Source of the DNA: Brevibacillus brevis NBRC 100599
Lineage (GTDB): Bacteria; Bacillota; Bacilli; Brevibacillales; Brevibacillaceae
NCBI RefSeq assembly: GCF_000010165.1
Contig: NC_012491.1
Coordinates: forward strand, 5,952,001 to 6,016,000
Direction of reading: 5' to 3'
DNA length: 64,000 nucleotides
Positions 41,773-50,795 of this stretch are shown here, in pieces. The translations under genes were made by a program, and so were the position numbers. The notes under the pieces are model-generated. The model made no database searches and was not told the DNA's origin. It saw nothing but the letters and a program-made list of their open reading frames with translations. Positions within the stretch are counted from its first letter, which is position 1. Every line of letters begins with the position of its first letter.

Positions 41773-42963
41773 GTGAATATACGATTAAAACCACTACAAG
41801 CCCTGTACTTCACTCAATTTCTATCGGCCTTTGCCGACAACATGATTTTGTTTGTCATCGCGAATCTGCTGCGGGAGAACGGTTTTTCTCCCGCGATGCT
41901 TGCACTCGTATCGATTTCATTCTTTCTCCCTTACATTTTTCTCGCTCCATTAGTTGGGCCTTTTGCCGACAAGCATGCCAAGTCAATCGTGCTGGTGATC
42001 GGCAACCTGATTAAAGCGCTTGGTGTCGTCTTGCTGTTTTTCATTGACCAGTCGAGTATCATCATGCTGATGTTGTGTTACTTCACAGTAGGAGTCGGAG
42101 CGGTCGTGTATTCTCCAGCCAAGTACGGAATTTTGCCGGAGCTGACTCGAAATGAAGATGAACTGTTTCACGCGAATGCACGCATCGAAGCCTATACGAT
42201 CTTTGCGATTTTGACAGGAATCGGTGGTGGTGGAGCCATCGCGAACATGACGGCACCGCTTATCTCGTCAGGAATTTGTCTGCTGATCTATCTGCTGTCG
42301 CTCGGTATGACTTTCTTCATTCCGCGCATGAGAGGGAATGCATCCATTCGCTATGGAGCAGAAGCACGACGCTTTTTCATCGACTTCCAGCACTTGATGA
42401 ATCGTCCGGAAACGAGCTTTGCCCTGATTGGAACTGGAGCATTTTGGATGTCCTCAGCTGTCCTTCGCGTGGCCGTTCTGGCCTGGATTCCTCTCGCGCT
42501 AGGAATTAACCCGGAGAGCTTCTCTGTATCGCTGATTCTCGCAACGACATCCATTGGAATTATCGTGGGGGCTTTTCTCGCTCCGAAGCTCATTCCTTTG
42601 ACTCATTTCACTCGATCGCTGACATACGGATTCGGAATGTTTCTCATCATCGTGTTATTTCCTTGGACGAATCTGACCTTTGTTGCCATCAGTTTATTGC
42701 TTCTCGTCGGGTTCATGGGCGGCGTGTTCATTATCCCGATGAATACGGTCTTGCAGGACGAAGGCAAACGGATGGTCGGTTCAGGAAAAACGATTGCGAT
42801 TCAAAACTTCATCGAGAATCTGCTGATGGCAGTAGGCTCCGGCATTTACTACCTGATCACCTATATCGGCATTTCTATCTCCGGTGCGATTGTTGGTCAA
42901 GGGCTACTGCTGCTCGGGTTCCTGTTGTACTTGGTGAAGTATCGCAGACGTATCGTGCGTTGA
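41773..42963 (+). CDS. lplT: LplT-like lysophospholipid transporter (MFS)
   Basis: Inner-membrane carrier of 396 residues with about twelve hydrophobic segments, starting QALYFTQFLSAFADNMILFV, which resembles the family's N-terminal signature, and with PLVGPFADKHAKS as the MFS loop 2-3 motif. It starts at a GTG one base after the stop of the Aas-like gene, with GGAGG inside that gene's end. The likely role is flipping lysophospholipids to the cytoplasmic leaflet for re-acylation. Confidence 0.86.
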   Translation: MNIRLKPLQALYFTQFLSAFADNMILFVIANLLRENGFSPAMLALVSISFFLPYIFLAPLVGPFADKHAKSIVLVIGNLIKALGVVLLFFIDQSSIIMLMLCYFTVGVGAVVYSPAKYGILPELTRNEDELFHANARIEAYTIFAILTGIGGGGAIANMTAPLISSGICLLIYLLSLGMTFFIPRMRGNASIRYGAEARRFFIDFQHLMNRPETSFALIGTGAFWMSSAVLRVAVLAWIPLALGINPESFSVSLILATTSIGIIVGAFLAPKLIPLTHFTRSLTYGFGMFLIIVLFPWTNLTFVAISLLLLVGFMGGVFIIPMNTVLQDEGKRMVGSGKTIAIQNFIENLLMAVGSGIYYLITYIGISISGAIVGQGLLLLGFLLYLVKYRRRIVR

Positions 42964-42987
42964 CAGATTGGCGTGATAGAAAAAGAA

Positions 42988-43018
42988 AAAGCCGTGACCA
43001 CTAGTGTCACGGCTTTCT
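42988..43018. terminator. Bidirectional terminator between lplT and the nucleotidase gene
   Basis: AAAGCCGTGAC/GTCACGGCTTT stem with a 7-base loop between convergent genes. Confidence 0.8.
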
Positions 43019-43032
43019 GGCGTCTATCTATG

Positions 43033-45021
43033 TTATTTCTTTTGCTGGGTGTTAGTTGTCGGTGTACCCGATTTTTCCGCAGCCTTTCTCGCTTCGTTCA
43101 GTTGATGATAAAATTCACCTTTTGTTTTGAAGGTCGAAAACTTCGCTGCATTGATTTTTACTTTTGCAGACAGCTCGGTGATCTCTTCTTTGGTTACCGC
43201 GTCCTTGATGTTGATGGAAGCGATATTGGTGTATTTGCCATCTGCCGTTTTCGGAACGCTCAAAATGCCTGCATTGATCAGCTCTACTATGTCCTTGCGT
43301 ACAGGTGCTGTGGTGTCCACACCTGTAATCTTCCAATTGTTTTGTACTTTTGGCTCGTAAACGCCCTTTTTCACTTCTTTCAGGTACGCAATCGCACGGT
43401 TACGGATCGTTCCACCTGTTTCACCAAACGCAGTATTGTCTTTGGAAGACCACAGCTGTTCGAACTTGCGTCCTTCCAACGCGCCACCTTTTGCCTGCAA
43501 AGCTTCCATCCGGTATGCGTTCATTCCGAGCTTCAAGGTATCTGTAGCTTTGATCGGTGTCTCATCGAGCTTGCGCAGGTTCGTGATGCGGCTACCGTAT
43601 GGCTTGGTCAGGTCGATTTCGTATTTCACGCCACCGAAGAAATCGTTGGTGCTGTATTTGGAAGCGCGGCGTTTTGGATCAAAGCTGACTGTCACGTCGC
43701 CAGGGCGCGTGGAATTGAAGTAGCCCACAGCCCATTCCATATAGTCCTTCAAGTCTTTTCCGGTTACTTTGTATACGGTAATCTCGCCACCCGCGTATTG
43801 GTAGTTGTAGGCGATATCCTTTTTCTTGATCGGACCGACATCCAGCTTGGCTTTGTCGTTGTCAATCTGGTGAGCAACCACGTCTGCTTTACTGTAGTAG
43901 AGCATCACTTCATGGAAAAAGTCAGACAAAGGCGTCTCCTGAATTTGGACCGTCGGGATACCCTCGATCTCGTTTTTCTCTACCAGGTTCATGCCTTTGA
44001 GCTCTGCTACGACGATGTTGGCATCTGCACGCGCGAACTCATGAAATGGCTGGAGCTTGGTCTCCAGCGCTGCATCAGATACCGCTGGTGTGCCATCTGC
44101 GCCTTTTACAGGGACCGCAGTCGCTTCCTTGTCAGTCAGCACGAGCTTGCCGTCTTTCTTCTCAAAAGTCAGGTCAATGCGCGAGAGATGTGTACCGTAT
44201 TTGTCCGGCTCTGTAATCAAAACGCCGTTAATCTCTTCTTTTTTCACGAGCTTGTGCATGTGCCCCGCAAAAATCGCAGTCAGCTCTGGAACAGCGTTCG
44301 CGATATCTGCTACGCCCGTACCCGGAATACCGTTTTCATTCTCGATGCCCATGTGCATGAGGCCGATCATGACGTCTACTTTGCCTTCCAGCTCTTTTAC
44401 GGCTTTCTTGGTTTCTTCTACCGGGTTTTTGATGACGAGGCCATCCAGATGATCGGTTCCTTTTTCGAAATCGGTAATCATCGGTGTGTTCATCCCAATA
44501 ACGCCGATTTTTATACCGCCACGCTCAATGATCGTGTACGCTGGCAAGAAACGCTCGCCATTTTCCTTGTAAATGTTCCCTGCCAAAACAGAGCCTTTGT
44601 ATTGGCTACTGACCTTATCCAATACATCGAGTCCAAAATTAAATTCATGATTGCCAAATGCCCACGCGTCATAGTTCATTTCATTCATCGCGACCATGAT
44701 AGGAGACTGCGGTTGGTCGTTGAAAAGCTCTGCCGAGTTGTCTTGGATCGAATCGCCTGCATCCAGCAACACGGTGTTCGGATTTTCTTTGCGAATCTCT
44801 TTAATCATTGTGAACAACTGCGTCATGCTGCCATTTGGATTCGGACCATCCAAAGCATAATCCCACGGCATGAATCGTCCATGAATGTCAGATGTACCCA
44901 GCAGCGTAATTTTGGTAGGTGTTGCTGCGGCCTTTACTGGTGCGGCGATCCCCATCATCGCACTGCCTAGCACCATGGATGTAAGTGCTACACTTAATAA
45001 ACCCTTCGCTAGTTTTTTCAT
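43033..45021 (-). CDS. Secreted 5'-nucleotidase / 2',3'-cyclic phosphodiesterase, YfkN-like
   Basis: Exported metallophosphoesterase of 662 residues that dephosphorylates nucleotides outside the membrane. Signal peptide MKKLAKGLLSVALTSMVLGS with cleavage near KAA; metallophosphatase domain with LLGTSDIHGRFMP, LLDAGDSIQDN, FGNHEFNFG and FAGHMHK; then a 5'-nucleotidase C-terminal domain (about residues 340-540, YQYAGGEITVYKVTGKDL); then a small helical C-terminal domain ending in a polar tail with no LPXTG. Extracellular nucleotide breakdown would feed the nucleoside uptake operon at 56.9-63.4 kb. Confidence 0.88.
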   Translation of the reverse strand: MKKLAKGLLSVALTSMVLGSAMMGIAAPVKAAATPTKITLLGTSDIHGRFMPWDYALDGPNPNGSMTQLFTMIKEIRKENPNTVLLDAGDSIQDNSAELFNDQPQSPIMVAMNEMNYDAWAFGNHEFNFGLDVLDKVSSQYKGSVLAGNIYKENGERFLPAYTIIERGGIKIGVIGMNTPMITDFEKGTDHLDGLVIKNPVEETKKAVKELEGKVDVMIGLMHMGIENENGIPGTGVADIANAVPELTAIFAGHMHKLVKKEEINGVLITEPDKYGTHLSRIDLTFEKKDGKLVLTDKEATAVPVKGADGTPAVSDAALETKLQPFHEFARADANIVVAELKGMNLVEKNEIEGIPTVQIQETPLSDFFHEVMLYYSKADVVAHQIDNDKAKLDVGPIKKKDIAYNYQYAGGEITVYKVTGKDLKDYMEWAVGYFNSTRPGDVTVSFDPKRRASKYSTNDFFGGVKYEIDLTKPYGSRITNLRKLDETPIKATDTLKLGMNAYRMEALQAKGGALEGRKFEQLWSSKDNTAFGETGGTIRNRAIAYLKEVKKGVYEPKVQNNWKITGVDTTAPVRKDIVELINAGILSVPKTADGKYTNIASINIKDAVTKEEITELSAKVKINAAKFSTFKTKGEFYHQLNEARKAAEKSGTPTTNTQQKK

Positions 45022-45152
45022 GTTTTCCCCTCTGTCTCTCTTAATCTGTCAATGCCCCTCGATAGTGTTGCTCTAATTGTCCTCCTGTTCTATTTTGTAT
45101 GAAAATTCTGGGTGCTATCTAACTATAGCAGGCATGCGAAAGGAAAAATAGC

Positions 45153-45183
45153 AAAAAAAGCCGTGACGTATATGTCACGACTT
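45153..45183 (-). terminator. Intrinsic terminator at the end of recQ
   Basis: Minus-strand AAGTCGTGAC/GTCACGGCTT hairpin followed by TTTTT; it overlaps the last codons of recQ. Confidence 0.75.
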
Positions 45184-46950
45184 GATCGCTGCATAGTTCT
45201 GCAAACACTCCAGAAAGAGTTCTCCGTACTTCTCAAATTTCGCTTCGCCTACTCCTTTGATCTGAAGCATGGCCTGCTTGTCAGTCGGGCAAACACTGCT
45301 CATTTCCTTCAAGGTACTGTCTGGGAAAATCACGTACGGCGGTACTTTTTGTCGCGTCGAGATTTCTTTGCGCAACGCGCGCAGTTGCTCGAACAGCTCG
45401 TCATCCTCTGTCAGCTGCACAGGACGTATCGAGATTTTTTGCACAACGCGCTCTTCGCCCCGCAGAACTGGCAATGCCCGCTCCCCTAGCTTTACGATTG
45501 GATATTGGCTCTCCGTCACTTGCAAATACCCTTCGGCAATGAGGAGCTGGATCAAGTCTGCTATCTCTTTTTCCTTGTACTCCTTCATCAAACCATATGT
45601 CGGCAACTCATCAAAGGAAAACTGGGTGACCTTCTTGTTTTTGGAGCCTTTCAGTACCTGCGCGACGAGTGCGGCACCAAAGCGCTCTCTCATACGTTTG
45701 ACGCAGGAGAAAATCTTTTGCGCTTCGAGCGTAATATCGGACAGCTCGGTCTCATCGGTGCAGTTCGCGCAGCGTCCGCACGCGACAGCATCTGCTTCGC
45801 CGAAGTATTGCACGATGTTTTGCTGCAAACAGCGCGGCGTCCGGCAATAGTCGATCATCGCGTACAGCTTTTTGTACTCCAGCTCCTTGCGTTCGTCCAG
45901 CAGTTGATTTTGCTCGATGAAAAACGTTTGCGTCTGGATATCCTGGGGCTGAAACAGTAGGATACACTCACTTGGCTCGCCATCGCGTCCTGCACGGCCT
46001 GCTTCCTGGTAATATGCCTCCAGGTTTTTCGGCATGTTGTAATGAATGACGTAACGCACATTAGACTTGTCGATGCCCATACCAAATGCATTGGTCGCGA
46101 TCATCGTCCGGACATCATCGTACAGAAATGCTTCCTGGTTGGCCGCACGCTCCTCTTCCGTCAGTCCTGCATGGTATTTGGTCACAGCAAAGCCACGCTT
46201 GTCCAAATCTGCATGCAAGGCGTCCACGTCTTTTCTCGTTGCCGCATAAATAATCCCCGCCTGCTGCTTATTCGCCCGCAAGTACGCCTGAATGAATTCT
46301 CGACGGTTCTCCCCCTTGCGTACAGACAAGATGAGATTGTCTCTGCCAAACCCTGTGATAAAAAGGCGTTCGTCCTGTAATTCTAGCTGTCGCTTGATGT
46401 CCTCGGTTACCTCCGGTGTCGCTGTGGCGGTCAAGGCTGCGACGAGCGGACGCTGTGGCAAGGATTGAAGAAAACGGGCAATTGCCAAATAGCTCGGACG
46501 GAAATCGTGCCCCCACTGCGAGACGCAATGCGCTTCGTCCACTGCCACAAACGAGATCGGAACATCTTGAATCAGGTTTTGGAACGCTTCGGATTCCAAA
46601 CGCTCTGGAGCGATATACAGCAGCTTGTACTCTCCTCGGGCCGCCATACGGAGTCGGTCGCGAACCTCGCTATAATCTAGTGAGCTGTTAATTTGGGTGG
46701 CGGGAATGCCCATGCTGACCAGTACGTCGACCTGATCCTTCATCAGTGAGATGAGTGGGGAGATCACGATGGTTACGCCGTCCTGAAGCATCGCTGGGAC
46801 TTGATAACAGATGGATTTCCCGCCGCCGGTTGGCATGATGCCTACTGTGTCATGTCCGGCTAACAGGCTCGTGATGATTTTCTTCTGGCCTTCTCGGAAT
46901 GATTCGTAGCCAAAGTACTTTCGTAAAATTTCTTGCGCTTTATTTAACAA
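45175..46950 (-). CDS. recQ: ATP-dependent DNA helicase RecQ
   Basis: 3'-5' DNA helicase in recombination and replication-fork repair, 591 residues, the standard full length. Order: Walker A IMPTGGGKSICYQ, DEAH box AVDEAHCVSQWGHDFRPSY with the RecQ aromatic loop, HYNMPKNLEAYYQEAGRAGR, the RQC zinc site (CRTPRCLQQNI, ACGRCANC), the winged-helix RQC domain, and a C-terminal HRDC domain (LFEQLRALRKEISTRQKVPP; LQIKGVGEAKFEKYG). No close operon partner. Confidence 0.95.
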   Translation of the reverse strand: MLNKAQEILRKYFGYESFREGQKKIITSLLAGHDTVGIMPTGGGKSICYQVPAMLQDGVTIVISPLISLMKDQVDVLVSMGIPATQINSSLDYSEVRDRLRMAARGEYKLLYIAPERLESEAFQNLIQDVPISFVAVDEAHCVSQWGHDFRPSYLAIARFLQSLPQRPLVAALTATATPEVTEDIKRQLELQDERLFITGFGRDNLILSVRKGENRREFIQAYLRANKQQAGIIYAATRKDVDALHADLDKRGFAVTKYHAGLTEEERAANQEAFLYDDVRTMIATNAFGMGIDKSNVRYVIHYNMPKNLEAYYQEAGRAGRDGEPSECILLFQPQDIQTQTFFIEQNQLLDERKELEYKKLYAMIDYCRTPRCLQQNIVQYFGEADAVACGRCANCTDETELSDITLEAQKIFSCVKRMRERFGAALVAQVLKGSKNKKVTQFSFDELPTYGLMKEYKEKEIADLIQLLIAEGYLQVTESQYPIVKLGERALPVLRGEERVVQKISIRPVQLTEDDELFEQLRALRKEISTRQKVPPYVIFPDSTLKEMSSVCPTDKQAMLQIKGVGEAKFEKYGELFLECLQNYAAIKS

Positions 46951-47060
46951 AGAGAATCACCTTCTCTTTCGACGGATTTTCAATGGGTTTCTTACTAGTG
47001 TAAACATAGGTATTGGGACAAAACAAGAGGGATTGGTTTGTTTGGGTCAACATGGTGGAG

Positions 47061-47272
47061 GAGAAGAAAAAGCACAGTTCTCTTCGACTCTGACACGCCC
47101 GCAAGGGGGGATTCACTGGCCGTCTACATTTCAAAAAGGGGACCGTCGACCAAAGCCACCCTACGGGCGGACGTTTCTCAAGGGAGAAGTGTTCGACAAG
47201 CGTGGTCCCCTTATTGAAGTTCCGACTGGGTAGGCGTTGTCAAGGTCTGCGAGCCCTGTGCTTTTTCTTCTC
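47061..47272. repeat. Long imperfect inverted repeat in the recQ upstream region
   Basis: GAGAAGAAAAAGCACAG at 47061 returns in inverted form at the other end (47256-47272), and further matches inside (GACA.CGCC, AAGGGGACC) extend the arms to about 90 bases. The interior shows no credible gene; the open frame through it has no ribosome binding site. The rest of 46951-47347 contains only the vanZ terminator. Confidence 0.55.
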
Positions 47273-47313
47273 GCCAGCTTTCTTTGCTCACCCACACCTT
47301 TTTTAATAATAAA

Positions 47314-47335
47314 GAAAAAAGCACCACAGGGGTGC
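47314..47335 (-). terminator. Intrinsic terminator of the VanZ-family gene
   Basis: Minus-strand GGCACC/GGTGC hairpin followed by TTTTTTC. Confidence 0.75.
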
Positions 47336-47347
47336 CTAATAAGTAGC

Positions 47348-47893
47348 CTAGGAAGAGACGGACAAGATGAACCGTTTTTTCTGCAGAAGCCAAATGAACA
47401 AGTATACGATATACCCGATCATCCCGCCTGCTGTATTCAGGAGCAAATCATCGACATCGAACGTTCCGACATTCATTACGAGTTGTGTCAGTTCCACGCC
47501 GAGGCTTAGCATTAGGGATAGCAGGGTGACTCTGAACAGGGAACCGGCTTTTTTCGGAAACAGGAGTGGTAGCAGGAAGCCTAGCGGCATGAAGGCGATT
47601 ACGTTGCCTACGAAGTTCACTGCACTATGCCAGCTTTGGTAATTTCGTATCGATTTGATATAGTTCTCGATTTCGTGAAAGGGCACCAAATTGCTCCGGT
47701 AGCGCAAGCGCTCTACAATCACAGACGGGTCGCTCCAAATGATTTTACACTGATCCAATAGCAAGCTGCTATCCAAACTACCGAATTTAAGCAGCAGTAC
47801 CTTCACGACGAGAAACAAGTAAAGGGCAAACACTGCATAACCTGCAATAACAAGCAGTTCTGTCGGTGTCTCCACTTTTTGCACGTTATCCAT
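47348..47893 (-). CDS. VanZ-family membrane protein
   Basis: Small integral membrane protein of about 181 residues with four or five hydrophobic segments and the VanZ family pattern (NLVPFHEIENY, VGNVIAFMPLGFLLPLLFP, VELTQLVMNVGTFDVDDLLLN). VanZ of Tn1546 gives low-level teicoplanin resistance; most chromosomal homologues have unknown roles in the envelope. GAGGG lies ahead of the ATG. It follows a VanS-like kinase gene on the same strand by about 120 bases. Confidence 0.85.
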   Translation of the reverse strand: MDNVQKVETPTELLVIAGYAVFALYLFLVVKVLLLKFGSLDSSLLLDQCKIIWSDPSVIVERLRYRSNLVPFHEIENYIKSIRNYQSWHSAVNFVGNVIAFMPLGFLLPLLFPKKAGSLFRVTLLSLMLSLGVELTQLVMNVGTFDVDDLLLNTAGGMIGYIVYLFIWLLQKKRFILSVSS

Positions 47894-48010
47894 TGTCAAA
47901 CCCTCTCTCCATCAGTTTTTTGAGCCGCTTCTCGTAACCTTCATGTAGTCAGGATAGACTTTTCGATTAAAATTTACAGAAACGAAAGGTAAAGAAAAAG
48001 TAAAGCTTTC

Positions 48011-49120
48011 TCAAATGCTTGAGATTGTACGTGGTAGCCAAACGGTAAAGGTCGTCCATTCGCTTGTGCTTTCGGCAGAAATGCTGCCTTGGTGCAAATC
48101 GATGATGCTTTTGGCGATAGCGAGACCAAGACCCGAGCCTCCTGTCTCTTTCGAACGGGAGCCCTCCACCCGAAAAAAGCGTTCAAACAAGCTCGGCACA
48201 TATTCAGCCGGGATCGGCGCTCCGTTATTAGCAACAGAAATCGCGACACCTTCTCCTTGACAGAAGACACGTATGATAATTTCCGTACCATCGTGCCCGT
48301 ATTTCACGGCGTTGGAAATGAGGTTTTCCAGAACGCGAACGAGCTTGTCAGTATCTCCTGCCATTTCGATTTTTTGATCGGGCGTATCTACGATTAAGCG
48401 CAACCCTGCCTCATTCGCCACGAGTCGAAAGCCGACCGATACTTGCTCAACCAGTTCTACCAAGTCAAACTGCGTTCGCTTCAAATACGCTCCGCGATTG
48501 CGGACCTTCGTGTACTCAAATAGATCATTGACGAGCACGTTCATCTGTTTGGCCTTCTCATAGGCGATATGGGCGTAGTGCTTGAACTTCTCCTCGTCCT
48601 TGTGTTTGTTCTGCTCAATCAGCCCAAGGTAGCCAATGATGGAGGTCAACGGCGTTCGCAGATCGTGGGAAACGTTGGTGATCAGCTCGTCCTTCGATTG
48701 TTCCAGCCGCCGCTCCTCTTCCATTGCATCCAAGGCGCTTTTGACCAGAGCATGGATGCTATCGACCACTTGACCCAAGCTGCCGTTCGGACGAATGGAA
48801 ATCTGGTGATGATAGTTACCTTTTGCAATGAAATGCAGCTCGTTTATGATTTGCTCCATCTGCTTTTGTTCCAGATACTTGCGGATACGAACGACCGACC
48901 ACGCCGCAAACATACCGGTTGCCAACAAAACAATTGGGATTTTAAAAGAGTTGATATCGAAATTGACCCGCAACTTCCAAATGAACTCTCTGATTTCCGG
49001 GATGGTGTACAAATAGTTGTTAGCAAAAAAATCAGCCATTTGAAAAACAGCGTAGATGATCATGAGGCCAAGCAGCAAATCAAAAAGGATGCGAATAAAA
49101 TCCTTGGCTCTAAGCTTCAA
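48011..49120 (-). CDS. VanS-like sensor histidine kinase
   Basis: Membrane kinase of 369 residues. Two membrane segments (ILFDLLLGLMIIYAVFQMA; IPIVLLATGMFAAWSVV) enclose an outer loop of only about 40 residues, then a HAMP-like linker, the HisKA box ITNVSHDLRTPLTSIIGY and an ATPase domain with VLENLISNAVKYG, SLFERFFRVEGSRS and GSGLGLAIAKSII. The short sensor loop is typical of VanS-B/BaeS-like kinases that sense the membrane or a membrane-bound ligand. It overlaps its regulator gene by 11 bases. Confidence 0.9.
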   Translation of the reverse strand: MKLRAKDFIRILFDLLLGLMIIYAVFQMADFFANNYLYTIPEIREFIWKLRVNFDINSFKIPIVLLATGMFAAWSVVRIRKYLEQKQMEQIINELHFIAKGNYHHQISIRPNGSLGQVVDSIHALVKSALDAMEEERRLEQSKDELITNVSHDLRTPLTSIIGYLGLIEQNKHKDEEKFKHYAHIAYEKAKQMNVLVNDLFEYTKVRNRGAYLKRTQFDLVELVEQVSVGFRLVANEAGLRLIVDTPDQKIEMAGDTDKLVRVLENLISNAVKYGHDGTEIIIRVFCQGEGVAISVANNGAPIPAEYVPSLFERFFRVEGSRSKETGGSGLGLAIAKSIIDLHQGSISAESTSEWTTFTVWLPRTISSI

Positions 49121-49793
49121 TTTTATAGCCGACCCCCCAGACCGTCTGTATCACCTTCTCGCCATTGGTCGCCTTCTCCAGCTTTTCTCTCAGATTGCTG
49201 ATGTGAACCATTACCGTTTTGTAGGAAACGAAATTCTCCATTTTCCAGCAGCGGTCAAAAATTTCTTCCGAGCTAAATACCCGATTCGGATGACTTGCAA
49301 GAAGATGCAGGACAGAAAATTCCAATGCCGTCAGCTTGATCGGGGTGCCTTCTTTGGTCTGAACGAAGTGGCTTTGCTTGTCGATAATCAGTGGCCCCGC
49401 CTCAATCACATGATCCTGTTTGCTTGCCTGCGTGTAGTTCGACCGTCGCAGGAGAGACTTGACCCGCGCAATCACTTCCAGCGGATTAAAAGGCTTCGCC
49501 ACATAATCGTCTGCACCCGTCATCAAGCCCAGGATTTTGTCCATATCATTCGTTTTAGCACTCGCCATCAGGATGGGGATGGTCGAGTTTTTTCGTATGC
49601 GCTTGGTAACTTCCAGCCCATCCAAATTGGGCATCATGACGTCCAGAATGACGAGATCGATGGACTTCTGCTCCAGCTTCTCCATCGCTTCCAAACCGTC
49701 AAAAGCCTTTTCAATCTCATACCCTTCGTTGCTCAAATATATCGCCATCAGCTCTACAATCTCTTTGTCGTCATCTACAATCAAAATCCTCAC
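49110..49793 (-). CDS. VanR-like OmpR-family response regulator
   Basis: Response regulator of 227 residues: acidic pocket LIVDDDKE, phospho-acceptor Asp51 in LVILDVMMP, ASAKTND, YVAKPFNPLEV, and a winged-helix output domain (KLTALEFSVLHLLASHPNRV; VMVHISNLREKLE). The GTG start at MRILIVDDD has GGAGG nine bases upstream; longer in-frame starts are not supported. Together with the kinase and the VanZ gene it forms a VanRS-Z-like unit, but no vanHAX-type ligase genes are present. Confidence 0.9.
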   Translation of the reverse strand: MRILIVDDDKEIVELMAIYLSNEGYEIEKAFDGLEAMEKLEQKSIDLVILDVMMPNLDGLEVTKRIRKNSTIPILMASAKTNDMDKILGLMTGADDYVAKPFNPLEVIARVKSLLRRSNYTQASKQDHVIEAGPLIIDKQSHFVQTKEGTPIKLTALEFSVLHLLASHPNRVFSSEEIFDRCWKMENFVSYKTVMVHISNLREKLEKATNGEKVIQTVWGVGYKIEA

Positions 49794-49964
49794 AGACAAA
49801 CACCTCCGAACGCGTTCGTAGTAGATATAGATAGCATTACTATAACAAGAATTGTTAAAGAAAAGGTAAAGCAAGTAAGACCAACCGTGCGAATGAGAGA
49901 GCAATATTTCAAACATCCCCTTGTGTTATAACTAACTTGAATTTCAATCAAGGGAGATGAAACC

Positions 49965-50732
49965 ATGAATAATTTGAAAGAGAAAATTGCAGTGGTAACC
50001 GGAGCAAGCCGTGGGATTGGTCGTAGCATCGCATTACGTCTGGCGCAGGATGGCGCATTGGTCGCCGTACACTATGGAAGAAGACAGGAAGAAGCAGAAG
50101 CAGTCGTACGTGAGATTGAACGAGCTGGAGGCCAAGCATTCGCAATCGGTACAGACTTGCGTACTCTTGATGGCATTCGTGATTTCTATGCGAGATTGGA
50201 CGAAACACTACAGAAACGTACAGGAGATCATCGTTTTGACATTCTCGTCAATAATGCTGGGATCGGACAAATCTTAACGTTGGAAGAGGCTACCGAAGAA
50301 TCGTTTGACGAGGTCATGAACATCAATGTCAAAGCACCGTTTTTTATGATCCAACAAGCTTTACCCCGTTTAAGAGAGGAAGGCCGTATCATCAATCTCT
50401 CATCCTTTGTGACTCGTGCAGCTTCCCCAAGTGTGTTCACTTACAGCATATCGAAGGGGGCTATTAACACAATGACGCTAGCCTTGGCAAAACAACTGGG
50501 GAGCCGTCATATTACAGTAAACGCGATCCTGCCTGGCATTATTAACACCGATATGAATGCTGGTACGTTGCAAAATAATCCGGATGGACAGAAGTATGCC
50601 GCTGGACTTTCCACCTTCAACAGATGGGGAGAGCCTGATGATGTAGCGGATATTGCCTCCTTTCTCGCTTCCTCGGACAGCCGGTGGGTAACGGGACAGC
50701 TAATTGATGCCAGTGGTGGTTCGCATCTGTAA
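49965..50732 (+). CDS. Short-chain dehydrogenase/reductase (FabG-like)
   Basis: NADP-type oxidoreductase of 255 residues with TGASRGIGRSIA, VHYGRR after the second strand (basic, favouring NADPH), VNNAGIGQ, catalytic serine in NLSSF, YSISKGA and PGIINTDM. AAGGGAGATG precedes the ATG. It is alone between a divergent response regulator gene and a terminator, so it is not part of a fatty-acid cluster; substrate unknown. Confidence 0.87.
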   Translation: MNNLKEKIAVVTGASRGIGRSIALRLAQDGALVAVHYGRRQEEAEAVVREIERAGGQAFAIGTDLRTLDGIRDFYARLDETLQKRTGDHRFDILVNNAGIGQILTLEEATEESFDEVMNINVKAPFFMIQQALPRLREEGRIINLSSFVTRAASPSVFTYSISKGAINTMTLALAKQLGSRHITVNAILPGIINTDMNAGTLQNNPDGQKYAAGLSTFNRWGEPDDVADIASFLASSDSRWVTGQLIDASGGSHL

Positions 50733-50748
50733 TAGTTCTCAAAATAAT

Positions 50749-50786
50749 AACCGATGGCCACAAGCACGGGACCATCGGTTTTATTT
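50749..50786. terminator. Bidirectional terminator between the SDR gene and fumC
   Basis: AACCGATGG/CCATCGGTT stem with T-rich tails on both sides between convergent genes. Confidence 0.8.
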
Positions 50787-50795
50787 ATGAAGATC

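Noticed and set aside
47033..47233. 66-codon open frame upstream of recQ
   Set aside because: It lies in the long palindrome, has no ribosome binding site and no recognisable protein features.
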